A stretch of 30,835 bases of DNA, from positions 427,837 to 458,671 of the forward strand of contig JBNGIQ010009497.1 of the NCBI GenBank assembly GCA_049999765.1, in the 5' to 3' direction. Shown here in pieces: positions 1 to 10,900 of the stretch (positions are counted from its first letter, which is position 1; each line of letters begins with the position of its first letter). The notes under the pieces were generated by a model. The model did not search any database and had not been told where the DNA came from. It was given only the letters and a program-made list of their open reading frames with translations. The stretch is from Phaeoceros laevis. Taxonomy: Eukaryota; Anthocerotophyta; Anthocerotopsida; Notothyladales. Made by a program: the position numbers and the translations under genes.

Positions 1-689
1 GATATGCTTAAGTGCTGATTAACCCCGCATTAGAATGGGGATTACGCGAATCCTCCTTGCAGGCAGGCGAGCTTCTACCCTACCATGAAATTGAGAAACC
101 GGCGGTCGGACCAGCAAATGTGGAACGGTTGCTATGGCCCCGCGGCACCCGCTGGCAATTTTGGACGTTGTCAGATCCAAGTCGGCGGTCTTGCAAGCTC
201 CGTTGGCAATGACGGGCCGGTTGAGTGTAAAACCGGCCTTAGTAGTTAACCCTTTTTCGTGGGGAGGGTCCGGGAGGCCGTAAGATGGACATATATGGAC
301 GGACACGTGTNNNNNNNNNNNNNNNNNNNNNNNNNNNNNNNNNNNNNNNNNNNNNNNNNNNNNNNNNNNNNNNNNNNNNNNNNNNNNNNNNNNNNNNNNN
401 NNNNNNNNNNCTATAACCACCGGTCCCCCACATGGGTTAAGGCAAGTCACGAGCATACTTTCATCACACACCCACCGACCAGGACCTGACTGCCGGTCGC
501 GATAGCCACCGGAACGGCCTCCATGTAGGTCACGCGCAGGTCAAAACGCCATAGAACAAAACAACAGCATCGTCCGCTCCCATTGATTTGGAAACCGGCC
601 TACCTGAAACTTTGCCTCTGCCTTCGCCACAGTACGGAGTCCTCGAGGAGTTCTTGGACACTCACTCCGTCAGCCATTGGTTACCAGCA
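1..689. other. unassigned sequence with a 100-N gap (311-410)
   Basis: No gene is recognised here. The run of exactly 100 Ns at 311-410 is a conventional scaffold gap of unknown true size. Open frames that cross it are artefacts of translating N. The sequence on both sides is moderately GC-rich and shows no rRNA, tRNA or protein-family motif that I can identify. Confidence 0.6.
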
Positions 690-2075
690 GAGATTTGCCA
701 TCGGGAGACTCGAGAGACTAAAGCTATCTTCTCGGCAGAGGTGTGCCATCGGGAGTGTTAAAGAGACCACACGCCAAAGCTAGCTTCTCGGCATGCCCAC
801 AGAGTTCATCTTGCTTCTCCTTCTCAGACACTGGCTTCAACACCAGCTTGGTGCGTGGTACATGGTTCTTTTCCTCCTTCAGACGTTCATATGGTGCTCC
901 GAGCCTTGCATGCCACTACTTTCTTCCCCAGAACATATGTGTGCAGCTGGTTGTTGACCTCAATGCCTGCCACTGCAGGTTTCTTGCTAGCTCCCGCCAA
1001 CTTTCTCAACTTTGAACTGTATCTACATGTGCCCACCTCTCTGCAACTAAATGGCCTGCCTGCCCAAGAAGATCAACCATGAACACATAATGCTCACTTG
1101 TAGGGTCGAGGCCATGCTGTTTCACCCAGCCAACAAAATACTGTCAACCCCAGCTGACCAGCCCCGCATGACCGCATGCTACAAGAAGGCAAGTGAACAT
1201 GTTGTCATTGGGCTGAACACCAGCCAGTATCATCTATTCTGAACAGGCTGTAGCCTTGTGGCCTTCGTTGTTTCTACCATACCCATTAGTCATGAGAGTC
1301 CATTTTACAACATCCCTTGTGGACAGATTGTCGAACACTTTGCGTGGCACTGCGTCTGCCTGCCACTGCAGGTTTCTTGTTAGCTCCTCCAACTGTCTCA
1401 ACCTTTCGATTCTGTCTGCATCCACCCACCTACGTACCTGCACCTGCGTGCATATTGGCCATGAGCACATATGCAGAGGCAGTCTGAGGATCCAGCTCAA
1501 CAAGACTGTCAAAATACCGTCTTCCCCGCCCTATATCCCCAAGACTCTTGCAGGCACTCAGCAATGACATCAACCCAACAACATCGTTTTCACACCCAGC
1601 TGACTTCAGCACCTTCTCGCCTCACCTAAATGGCCTGCCCGCCCAAGAAGATCAACCATGCACACGTAATGCCCAGTTGTCGGGTTGAGGCCATGCTGTT
1701 TCACCATGGCATCAAAATATTGTCGGCCCTTACTGCCCAGCCCGCATTACTGCATGCTATAAGAAGGCAAGTAAAATGTGGTGTCAGCCGGCTGAATACC
1801 AGCCAGCATCAGGCTGTAGCCTTGTGGCCTGCATTGTTTCCACCATACCCATTTACCATGACATTCCATGTCACCGCATCCCTTGTGGACAGACTGCTAA
1901 ACACTTTGCGTGCATCTTCCAACTGGCCACACTTGCATACATAGTAACGAGACAAGTGCCCAGTACCACGTCACCTTCAAGTAGTCCTCTTTTCACAATC
2001 TCTGAGAGCAGCTGCCTGCCCTGCTGTAGAGCACCAGCACTTGTACAAGCCTTCAGGAGGCAAGCAAACGTAAAC
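690..2075 (-). pseudogene. PPR-E-DYW RNA-editing factor, decayed and internally duplicated
   Basis: Read on the minus strand from about 2075 down, PPR repeats appear in shifting frames: FACLLKACTSAGALQQGRQ, then MYAKCGQLEDARKVF, then STRDAVTWNVMVNGYG. They are followed by YVCMVDLLGRAGHLGEAR, an E-type stretch (LLSACKSLGDIGRGRRYFDS, ending ELDPQTASAYVLMANMHAG), an E+ piece (IEVNNQLHTYVLG) and the start of a DYW deaminase domain (HAEKLALACGLFNTPDGTPL, about 726-794). A second, diverged copy of the RDVVKWTLMTNGYG and HYVFMVDLLGQAGHL segments lies at about 1060-1320, so part of the gene was duplicated. Frameshifts, stops and loss of the C-terminal CxxC and DYW end show that it is dead. Intact family members are organellar C-to-U RNA-editing factors. 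The family call is firm; the exact ends are approximate. Confidence 0.85.
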
Positions 2076-3277
2076 TGTCTGCTAAAAACAGGCCTTCATT
2101 TGCCTCGGAGGTACATTCAAACGCCGCTCCAGCTCCAAGGTTTGGGCCTGCCCCCAAGCTGTCCAAAACCGCTGATGTTGCATCCCGTTGGTAGTGGTGC
2201 GCAATTCTGCAGGCAACCCGTTGAGAGTGACTCCTCATCAGCTAAATCGACTACTTCCTCATCACTCAACCAAGGCTCTCTCCCCCTAATTGAGCCTGTT
2301 GCCATTGAGAGCGTGTGTGCCCCACGCTGGACATTTTCCGGCTCAAAGGCAACTGCATCCAACACATGAAGACTCTGCCTCACGGCCTCCCACTGTGCCT
2401 CAGCCGCCTCGCGGATAAATACATCCACTTCATCTTCATTTTCATCTGAGCTATCCAAGTCACCCTGCGAGACACCTTGTCGCTGGTGCACTTGCACCTG
2501 GCTAGATTTTACCCGCCGTTTGAACGCCGTTTCACCCGCGCCAACCGCCGTTTGAACGCGACCCTTGCTACAGCGGGTGCAGGCCCGTCTTCGTCCCCTG
2601 CCACATTCTCGCTGTCGCAGATCGCCCCGGCTGCCCCTTCCAGGTACTGTACTCCCCGCTTTCGCTGCTATCGCTGGACCGCATGCCCAATGTCAGCGAT
2701 CTCTGGCCCATTGCTTGCTGCCTATCCTTGGATCTGTGCCATGCCTTTGTGCTAGCTAGTGTCCCCGGAAGTTAGCATGTGGCACATGCAGTCAGACTGA
2801 CAACGAGCCAAGGAGAATGCTTTGATAAGTTCGGCTTTGTGGACAGATTGCCCAATGGGCCATCCTCATAACCTATTCATTTCCGAAGTACGGCTGCTGC
2901 TAAAATCCTTAGCTCTCACGTCAGCTCTCCTCCTGCGCAAATCCTCCTTCACCCCCTGCTGACTCCTCCATTCACCTTCCTTCACTTCCATTCTGCTCTC
3001 CTTCCCTCCCTCTTTATCCTCCCTTACTTCTACTGACCGCCCTCAAACTCATCTTCTGCAACGTCCTTGAGCATCGACCTTCTAAGATCAGAACTCGGAC
3101 GTTTGACTCGGACGTTTTACTCTCAGTATTGCTTGTTTTGGCACTTGCCGTCATCGGGACATCAACCGTCCTCCGACAATCTCTCTGAATTTTCTAGTGC
3201 TTTAGAATTTTCTGGATTGGAATCCCATTTTTTCATGCCAGGGACTGATCTGTGAAAGGTGTTGCATTGAATGCTGG
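2076..3277. other. intergenic DNA with a pyrimidine-rich tract
   Basis: No recognisable gene. On the minus strand, 2497-2117 is open for 126 codons and encodes an acidic, unrecognised peptide that may be chance or a remnant upstream of the PPR pseudogene. Positions 2925-3060 form a strongly C/T-rich tract on the plus strand, like the Y-patch and leader of plant core promoters. This tract may drive transcription towards the small basic-protein gene at 3586, but no TATA box is clear. Confidence 0.4.
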
Positions 3278-3463
3278 ATGTCGCTGAATCCGAAAAACTT
3301 GCTCATTGCCTATTCCAGGCTATACCAGTCAGATCCTTTTTTCATTAAATTGGCTTCTCAGGTGGTCAATGATTGGTGTCAAGGACGCAAAAGACAATCC
3401 AACTTAGATCTAACCCAAGTGGCAAACGACATTGATCGTGTATGTCATAGTAGTGAGTTCTGA
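3278..3463 (+). CDS. unrecognised 61-codon reading frame, possible 5' exon of the downstream HMG gene
   Basis: A short open frame from ATG at 3278 encodes a helix-prone peptide with a basic stretch (CQGRKRQ) and no family I recognise. A potential splice donor (GTGTAT) at 3438 leaves phase 1. The acceptors ending at 3574 or 3577 (TTATAGCAG) would join it in frame to the arginine-rich exon at 3586, giving a 166- or 167-codon protein. A stronger-looking donor (GTATGT) at 3440 would not keep the frame. It may therefore be a real first exon, an upstream ORF in a leader, or chance. Transcript evidence is needed to decide. Confidence 0.25.
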   Translation: MSLNPKNLLIAYSRLYQSDPFFIKLASQVVNDWCQGRKRQSNLDLTQVANDIDRVCHSSEF

Positions 3464-3585
3464 AAAATCATGAAAATGCAGACCATGAGGGCAAAATGTG
3501 ATGAGATTCCCTAGTATCCCTACTTAGGCAAGTTCCCTATGAGAAAAGAACACAATTTTGACTCTGTTTTATAGCAGAAAGCAAA

Positions 3586-4238
3586 ATGGTAAGGCACAGG
3601 CGCCATAGAAGAGGCAGAAGAGGAAAACGAGGTCGAAGGCGCAAGGGCCACCCTAGACACAAGCGAAGGTACAAATATGTACCAGCCATACTGGACTAAC
3701 CATTATCTATAGAATCCACATCATAACAAATCACCAACTTGTAAATTTTTGTAAATCTGTTTTTGGTGGGAATTTATCTTGCTCTATAGAAAAGTGACCA
3801 TTTTGAATGTATGGGTAGAAAGAAAGTTCTTTACTAAAACACTAAAGTTCTTTACTAAAACACGAAAGTTCTTTATTAAAACACTTATGTCTACAGTGCT
3901 TCAGGCTCATCTGGAGGAATTGGGGCTCGGAGGAAGAGGGTGATGCCTGCATACATGTACTTCTGCAAGAACAATCGGAAGCACATACTTGAAAAACATC
4001 CCAATAGCACATTTGGGCAAGTTGGACGATTGTTGGGCAAGGAATGGAGACGTCTTTCGGACAAGGAAAAACAAGTAAGTAGCAACCTATGATTGAGCAG
4101 AAATCTAGATTTTATAAATTCAAGGGTATTTTAATGATGTATATATAATTTTTGGAAATGGTCTAGCCTTACATCCAACAAGCTGAGCGATCAAGAAGAC
4201 GCCGTAGTGGTGGAGCTACTAAGGGACGGCGATCATAG
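3586..4238 (+). CDS. protamine-like, arginine-rich HMG-box protein (3 exons, 110 aa)
   Basis: Model: exons 3586-3668, 3897-4074 and 4167-4238. Introns are GTACAA..CTACAG (phase 2) and GTAAGT..GTCTAG (phase 0), and the total is 333 nt including TAG. Residues 1-27 are protamine-like: 20 of 27 are Arg, Lys or His (13 Arg), with runs such as RRHRRGRRGKRGRRRK. A Gly/Ser linker (29-37) and a basic patch (RRKR, 39-42) precede an HMG box at about 43-97. The box shows MPAYMYFCKNNRK, HPNSTFGQVGRLLGKEWRRL, SDKEKQ and PYIQQAE, with the expected aromatic and Trp core positions. The tail is basic again (RSRRRRSGG..KGRRS). HMG boxes bend DNA, and arginine-rich tails condense it. I infer a nuclear sperm- or spore-chromatin protein. 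Both introns lie at domain borders and keep the frame, which supports a real gene. It sits alone in AT-rich DNA. A longer N-terminus from an upstream exon is possible. Confidence 0.78.
3823..3885 (+). repeat. three tandem 21-bp repeats inside intron 1 of the HMG/protamine-like gene
   Basis: The unit AAAGTTCTTTACTAAAACAC plus one base is repeated at 3823-3843, 3844-3864 and 3865-3885, with one internal change (ACTAAAA to ATTAAAA) in the last copy. The third copy ends 11 bases before the splice acceptor. The ACTAAAA/ATTAAAA cores resemble branch-point sequences, so the array may multiply branch sites. Confidence 0.9.
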
Positions 4239-6353
4239 AAATTTGTTGAAAGTAGCACCAAAATGGGATGAATGTGCATGCATACTATATAATAAGACTT
4301 CCGGTGAAAACCCAACACTAAGCTTCTTCATGAAAGTGAGCTAAAATGTCCATAGCCCTTACTTACATGAATGTTACTAGTTAGCTGGACATGATAACCT
4401 TGCAGCATACTTGTATGTGGTAAATTTGAATAAAATGGAAGATGTAAGTGATTAAGCCGAAAAGAAATCTAACTATGAATACCATATTGTAATGAATATT
4501 TTAAATTGCTTGCTAACTTAATACCCCATCAAGATATCAGTGAGCTAATAGGAAGTCTTACCTTCTTATTGTATAAATTCCATTAATTTGATCTAAGTTC
4601 AAATTTAACTAAACTATACATATTACTATGGATTCAAGATGAACACTTATGATTTAGCTTGTAAAAACCTTCAATTTACTTGAACTAAATCTTTAACTAC
4701 ATCTATAGAATTTTCCATGGTTTTTTTTTACCTCTTTATTTTAGTCCTATAGCTTTTCAACTTCTTTTCGTTTCTAGACACTTTATTTTACCTTTTTGGC
4801 TTTATAGCTCCCTTAAGATTTTACATCTTAACTGTTTTAACTTTCCTTCTTCGTATTCATCCTCTCATTGGCTATTACTTGCCTAACTAGTGCGTGTATC
4901 AGGAAGGAATGAAGACTTGTTTCCTACTTTAAGGCCTCATGGTCGGCTATGGTGTCCCTAGCTTTCTGGCCGGCCCTCGGCTGATTGAGACCACATGCCC
5001 ATGGGTTCCAGAGAATTGTAAAGTTTGTAAACTTTACTTTCCCTGTTCACAAGTCCAGTGGTAGAGGGCAGGCCGTTAGCAGCCTGTGTGAAAAGTGCTT
5101 TAATTTATATCTAATGAACAGCATGAGCTCCCTAAGAAAAGCTCAAAAAAAAGAATTTCCAATTATAATGTCTTATTTTTCTTTTTAACCGAGGCTTCCT
5201 TTAATTTCTCATCCTTTGATTTCTCTCTATTTTTGTTGTTTTTGTGGAAAAGAAGAGTCTTAAACACAATGCCTTTGTGATTGTTGAGGTAAGATATCAC
5301 ACTAATCATGAGTAATTTCTCTAGAAAGAGCATTCATTGCCAAAGAAGCAAATAAAGAATGATATGCATATGAAAAATAAAAATATTAAATGTGAGATTT
5401 TTTATCCAAGTATGTTGAATAAAGTCATAAATTCTTAACACCACAATTTGCTTGAATTGCTAGCATTACACTGTTTACATACATGTCGTGTCAAAAAATT
5501 TGACCAAAATAAAAGATAGTACTCTATATTTATTCTCCAATTGTAGATCATTCACACTCAGAATTATGTGAGGAATTGTTACGAAAATGGGTTAACAAGA
5601 GTGTACATAAGTAGTTGGAGGAACTCAAAGGAGGACTTCATGTACAACTTTCTTGACCAGAGGACCTTGGGTTCCCGAAATATGAATTTGAACTATTTTG
5701 TTGTACCTATGTCCAAGTTAAGAGGTTAAACCACTTAAAGCTATCCAAGTTAAACCAACGGAGTATCAAGTATGGTTTTATTATGAAGATTTTTTGATAT
5801 ATTTTATAATTATTTATTTTTATGTAACGTTTTGATGGAACCCCTAAGCTAACTTAAGATCTACATTTCTTAGCTAAAGAAAGATGACCACAAGCCAATA
5901 GGTGACGAAATGAAACATGGAATGAAGCAAGTCATTAATCTTCCAAGTTCCTATTTGCATGTCTAGAAATTAGCCCTATGGGCACATCTAGGTGACTCGG
6001 GCCCGAACCACACGTCATCCTTTTGGAGGTAAATTGCTTGCAATCACATAATAATTTATGTAGTATAAATATTAAATATTAATAATTTATATTTAGCTCA
6101 TAAATAATGTGTTATGTCGATTTCAATAATGGCATGATATGGAGTGGCTATTGGTCCCACTCAGGGAGTATGGCATTGGGCCTCTCCACTAAGATTGTAA
6201 GAATTGGCGACCCGTGGCACATATTTGAGGTGTTTTTTGGTACAACGCAAATCAAAGGTGTCCCCAAGCTTCCTTGGGGAGCTGAGCTTCCCATGGTGGC
6301 ATCCAGAATCTATATCAAAATGACCTATAGCAAAATTGGTCGCGTGCCTAGCT
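4239..6353. other. AT-rich intergenic region
   Basis: Long AT-rich stretch with frequent stops in all frames. Two open frames, 4985-5188 and 6107-6403 on the plus strand, encode peptides I cannot assign and lack family motifs. No rRNA, tRNA or intact mobile element is evident. The 3' UTR of the HMG/protamine-like gene should lie at its left end. Confidence 0.5.
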
Positions 6354-6613
6354 ATTCTATACAGCTCCGACTTGCTTCTTTTGGAGGGAAAGTTGGAAGG
6401 TGACAATTTTTAAGCAAAGACAACCTAGGGTAGGCAGCAATCATCTTGCTACTACTTCTTTCATGAGTCACAATTTTTTTTTTATTCTATCCAGCTCCGA
6501 CTTGCTTCTTTCGAGCAAGAGCAATATTGGAAGGTTACAATTTTTAAGCAAAGACAACCTAGGGTAGGCAGCAGTCATCTTGCTACTACTTCTTTAGTGA
6601 GTTTGAAATTTTT
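6354..6613 (+). repeat. 130-bp tandem duplication
   Basis: Copy 1 starts at 6354 and copy 2 at 6484. Both begin ATTCTAT.CAGCTCCGACTTG and share TTTTTAAGCAAAGACAACCT and ATCTTGCTACTACTTCTTT, with a few substitutions and short indels. Copy 1 overlaps the end of the unassigned open frame at 6107-6403. Confidence 0.85.
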
Positions 6614-6669
6614 TTCCATCTCTCGGGAATATCGGTAACTTCTGCTATCCATTTTTCTACAAGTGGCGC

Positions 6670-6678
6670 TATATAAGG
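6670..6678 (+). promoter_or_regulatory. candidate TATA box
   Basis: The sequence CTATATAAGG is a good match to the plant TATA element and lies where AT-rich DNA gives way to GC-rich DNA. It could drive a transcript that includes the long leader of the WAC-DDT gene, whose ATG is about 1.3 kb downstream, or a separate short transcript. No start-site data are available. Confidence 0.3.
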
Positions 6679-7980
6679 CAGGGCCTAGCCTATGGTGGGA
6701 TGTTTACTAATATATGTTGATGCTATGTTTCTAAATAGCATAACCATGGACCATGATGCTATGATGTAATGCTATGTTTTGAATAGTATAACCATGTAAC
6801 CATGGAACATCAAAATCCAAAAAATGGTGGTTTATTTAGGGAGAATGAAATGAATGCTATGCGATGTCGGAGGGAGGGCCTGCGTTCCCGCGACTGGCAA
6901 ATTGATGCACTAGGGCGAGTCAAACATGATGTAGTAGCTAGCTTTGTCGGGGCAAGTGCTTTGTCGGGGCAAGTAAAACGGCTGGAAAAGACCCGAGGTA
7001 AGGTGTGGGTCAACCTGAGGTTTGGTTTCGGACCTTACTTACCGCCCGCCCGCCCAGGCATACAAGAGGAGCGAGTCGCGAGGGGGAGCGCATTGCAAAT
7101 CCCAGGCAGCAGGCATTGCTGTCGCAGGCAATCGGCTGACAATTTGGGTGCCGGCACGGACAATTCCGTGCGCGCAGGGCGCGAGCAAGCAATGTGTGCG
7201 AGGAGCGAGGCTGCCTGGATTGCGTACCGGCTGCGGCTACTGCCACTGCTTGCTGCTGCCTAAGCCTCTCATCGCTGCTTGCACCGGACCCTAACGCCAG
7301 GCAGCCTGAAACTGCTATACTTGTACCTTGTCCAGCTTCACCAATTCTGTCCACGCTGCGGCGGAGGCGCAACAGGATGGGCGCAGCCTGCTGCAGATCG
7401 CAGGATCTTATAGCTGGACAGGACAGTTACCGTCTTGCTGCGCTTGCGAGCTCTTGAGTAGGACATCTCCGGTGCCTGCTGGCGAGCCTGACCCACGGAT
7501 CCTGCTGCCTCCAGGGGGGTCTACATTTTGGTTGCCTGCTTGCCTCCAGGCAGCAGTAAAGATTCAGTCCTGTGTTCATTCTTTTGCCCTTGTCTGCTGG
7601 GAGGCAGCCTGGGTACCACCGAGGTTTCGTGTCGTAGTAGAGGGCTTTGGATGAGCAATTGGTGGCTGGATCATTGGAGATGTGTGAAATCCCGTGGCCG
7701 GCTTCTATCTTGGACTTGGGACACTTGCCTGCTCATTCGCTCTTGGTGAGTCGCCGCTAGGTGTAGCAGCGAGGGGTTTTCATGTGCCTCTGCTGCTGTG
7801 CTGCTGTGGGGATCGTGGGACAGCGCAGGTTTGAATTCTAGCTGTTGGTGCCAGCCTTTGGCTTGTAAAATTCAGGGAGGGGGCCGGGGACGCCCTTGTA
7901 TTTATTCCTGTGATATGAGCTAGTCCGACCAGCTCAGTGCTTCTTCTCCGAGCATGCACTGAGGTCCAATCTATACTGCC
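6679..7980 (+). other. GC-rich upstream and leader region of the WAC-DDT gene
   Basis: No protein family is recognisable in any frame here. Several medium-length open frames exist on both strands but overlap one another and encode low-complexity Cys/Arg/Ala-rich peptides, as expected of GC-rich non-coding DNA. GTGAGT at 7746 and a CAG at about 7828-7830 could be a leader intron. Short imperfect direct repeats (TGCTATGTTT..ATAGCATAACCATG) lie at 6719-6798. Confidence 0.4.
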
Positions 7981-10900
7981 ATGCCTCTCTTGAAGCGCAA
8001 GCCATTCGACATCACCAGATGGCCCAGCGATTTGAAGGCGGATGAGCTGGTGTACCACGTGCGATTTACGAAAGAGGTCTTTCGAGACTATCAGTATCCT
8101 GATGCTTGGAGAGTGCTTTGGAGCTGACTTGCAGCATTCCGTAGGTGCCACTCTCTGCTGCCGGTTCGGCGGGGTAGTTGGGTGGCCAGGGGCTAGACCA
8201 AGCAGTCTGTTTCTTGGAATTTTGCTCGTGGACTGAACTGTTCTCAGAGTGTAGGACCATGGTGAGGCCATTGCTTCATGTTTCGTTCTTGTCCAGTGTG
8301 TGGTTGCCAGCACTGATTTTGAGCCACTGGTATGTCTTCCCTTAGCGAGCTTCTCAGAGAATATCTGAACTGCATGAACCTCTACCGGAAGCGAATATGG
8401 ACTTGTAAAGTCACAGGGAAGACCAACTTGACTTACGAGGAAGCCTTGGTCTCAGAACGGAAGGCAACTGAGAAAGTCTTATCATTTCCGAAGGATTTCA
8501 TGGGACCTGTTTTGCACATGGTGCAGTTTAGTACGTTACTGACCCCCAAGCTCCTTCTTCTGCTGTTATGTGTTTTTGCTTGGGCAGTCCTGCTGTTTCT
8601 CACGGGAAGTCTCCCTGTTGGCGAGGATTGGCTGCACCAAGTAGAGTCAATGTCATGCCACAAAAAGACTGTTTGGTGTGAGTCTTAGTCTTATCCCTTT
8701 GTTGGTCATTGCAGGTGTGCTTAGGATCGATGAATTGGTTGATAGAATCTACAAAGCCTTCAAAGACCAGTATGTTTTGGGGGAAGAAGTATTTGGGATC
8801 CGTGGTGATTTTCAATTTCCGTGTAGAATAGTGCGGGCAATGTCAGAACAGGGAAGTGATAACCCACAATATGAAGTTACATGGCTTGACGGGGATGGCA
8901 AAAGGGGAGACACTACGTTAGAAAGTGTGAGCAACCTGATGAGAAAGAAACATCCCTTTACCCGAGCCCTGTTGAAGGCCTTCATCAGAGAGTCTGCCAC
9001 ATCAGCATCCACAAGGAATGCACCATGGTCAGTTCAGGACAAACTGGCTAGGAAGTATAAAATTCCTTTGGAACCTGTGGAAGAGTCTGAAGAGGACGAG
9101 TTTGAAGATGGATCACTTCAGCGCTCTGATCGCCAAAAGAGAAGCAAGGTGAGATTATCGAGATTTGTGCACAGTCGATTTATACATGCTTCTCAGAAGG
9201 CACACGATATTTATCCTAACAATGAATCTACAACCTTAGGTTGAAGAGATGGAGAATGGGGGACACAACACCAGGAAACGCCAGAAAAGGGTGGACGAGG
9301 GGTTGAAAGGTCAGTTGGCCTATGGTTTAGTACTTTCGAGGTCTCCTTTTTCCTTGTACTTTGAATCCTTGTGCTCATTGTGGTTTCCTGACACATCTGC
9401 GTCGTAATTGGCTGCAGTATCACCCCCCAATCCAAAGCCAGCTAAGACAAGCTATCCGATAGAGGACTCTTTACTGAAGCAATCTTCTGATGACTCTGCG
9501 TTTCCAGAGCGACCAGTGCCATCGCAAGATTTTGCACTTCCAGGAGAGTGCATTGGAATTCTCTTAATGGTGTGGGACTTTTGTGTCTCATTTGCAAAGA
9601 ATCTGGACCTGTCCCCATTCTCACTGGAGGAGTTTGAGAAGGCTTTGGATTACCGGGACGGAGATGCTCCGCTTCTTGTGGAAACACATTTTTCTTTGTT
9701 ACGAACAGCCTTCACTGATGCCGGACTTCGAGAGGAAATGACAAAAGTTAAAAGGAAGCGGAAAGCTGAAGTATGCCATTGGACTAGCACACCCCATTCT
9801 AGGGACTAGATTGACGGGGTTCACTTCTTGCAGCTCTCTGAACTGCCACTGTGGAAGTATCTTATGTTGACTATGCTGTTTTCTCTTCCTTTCTGGATGC
9901 AGGCATCGCTGGATACTTGGAAGGACGATCTTTGTGATTTTTTAGCAGTGACAGGTCGTGAAGAACTACGATCTTATGGTGCAGCTATTCAGGAAGATTC
10001 ATACATGGATCTCAAACCACTATTCAAGTTAGAAATCTTGCACGAATTGGTGAACCGTGCTCTCTGTTCGAGCGTGATCAGAGAACAGTTGGATATGTAT
10101 ATAGAGGAACAGAACTTGATAGTGATACGCAGGAAAGACCAGGGGGCTGTGGAGCAAAGTAAAAAGAACAAAGAGGAGCCATTTCGATCCAAGCAACCTA
10201 ATGCAGAAAATGCTGAGGACTGTGGAGATGAGCAGAAGGTGAACGGGGATGTCGAAAATGGTGAGCAAGACGGGGTCCGTGGAAGTGACATGAATGGATC
10301 AGTTGAAATCTCTAATGAATTGGAGAAGCCGAAAGCTTGGCAAAGCAGGAGGAAACGGAATCCAAATGGGAAGCCCCTAGAGCCCGCAGCATCACCAACT
10401 CCAGAGGTTTTAGAGTAGGTCTCACTCCCATCCACTTTTGTGAATGAGGGTGGCAGCATTCTCCTAGTATAGTAACAGCTGGTTTTTTTGCGCTGTTTGC
10501 AGGGATAGTAATAATGACCAGGTTCTGTCATCAAGCAAGTCAAGGCATGCTATGGTGAAACAAAAAGTAGACAAGAGAATAGCTGAACAAAACGAGAAGC
10601 AGAAAAGGTTGGCCGAGGAACAGAAGAGGTCTCAGGAGAAGAGAAAGGAGCAAGCTGAGGCACTCGCTGAGCGAAGACTTCAGGAGCAGAAACAGGCTGA
10701 AAAGCAAACTCGGGTAGGATGTAGCAGCTGGTCAGGTTTTACTTTCAGTTCGCATAGAAGTGTTCTCATGTGAATGCAACCGCACCCAGGCCCTGGGTCT
10801 GTTCTCTCTAACTTGATGGTCAATAATATGGCTGTCCTTAAACACTTCTGCGGGTGTGGCACTTCATCTGGTGCAGAGAGAAGGTTCCGACTTGGAGAAG

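Noticed and set aside
6107-6403. 98-codon plus-strand frame in AT-rich DNA
   Set aside because: It has no recognisable family and overlaps a tandem duplication. It may be a fragment of an old element but cannot be supported.
6802-7654. Several overlapping 90-150-codon frames in the GC-rich leader
   Set aside because: They overlap on both strands, are low in complexity and show no domain. This is typical of GC-rich untranslated DNA.
9834-9902. Extra 23-residue hydrophobic segment at the start of exon 6 of the WAC-DDT gene
   Set aside because: It would need a 63-nt intron. The acceptor at 9902 has a much better pyrimidine tract, and the segment does not suit a nuclear protein, although it is in phase.
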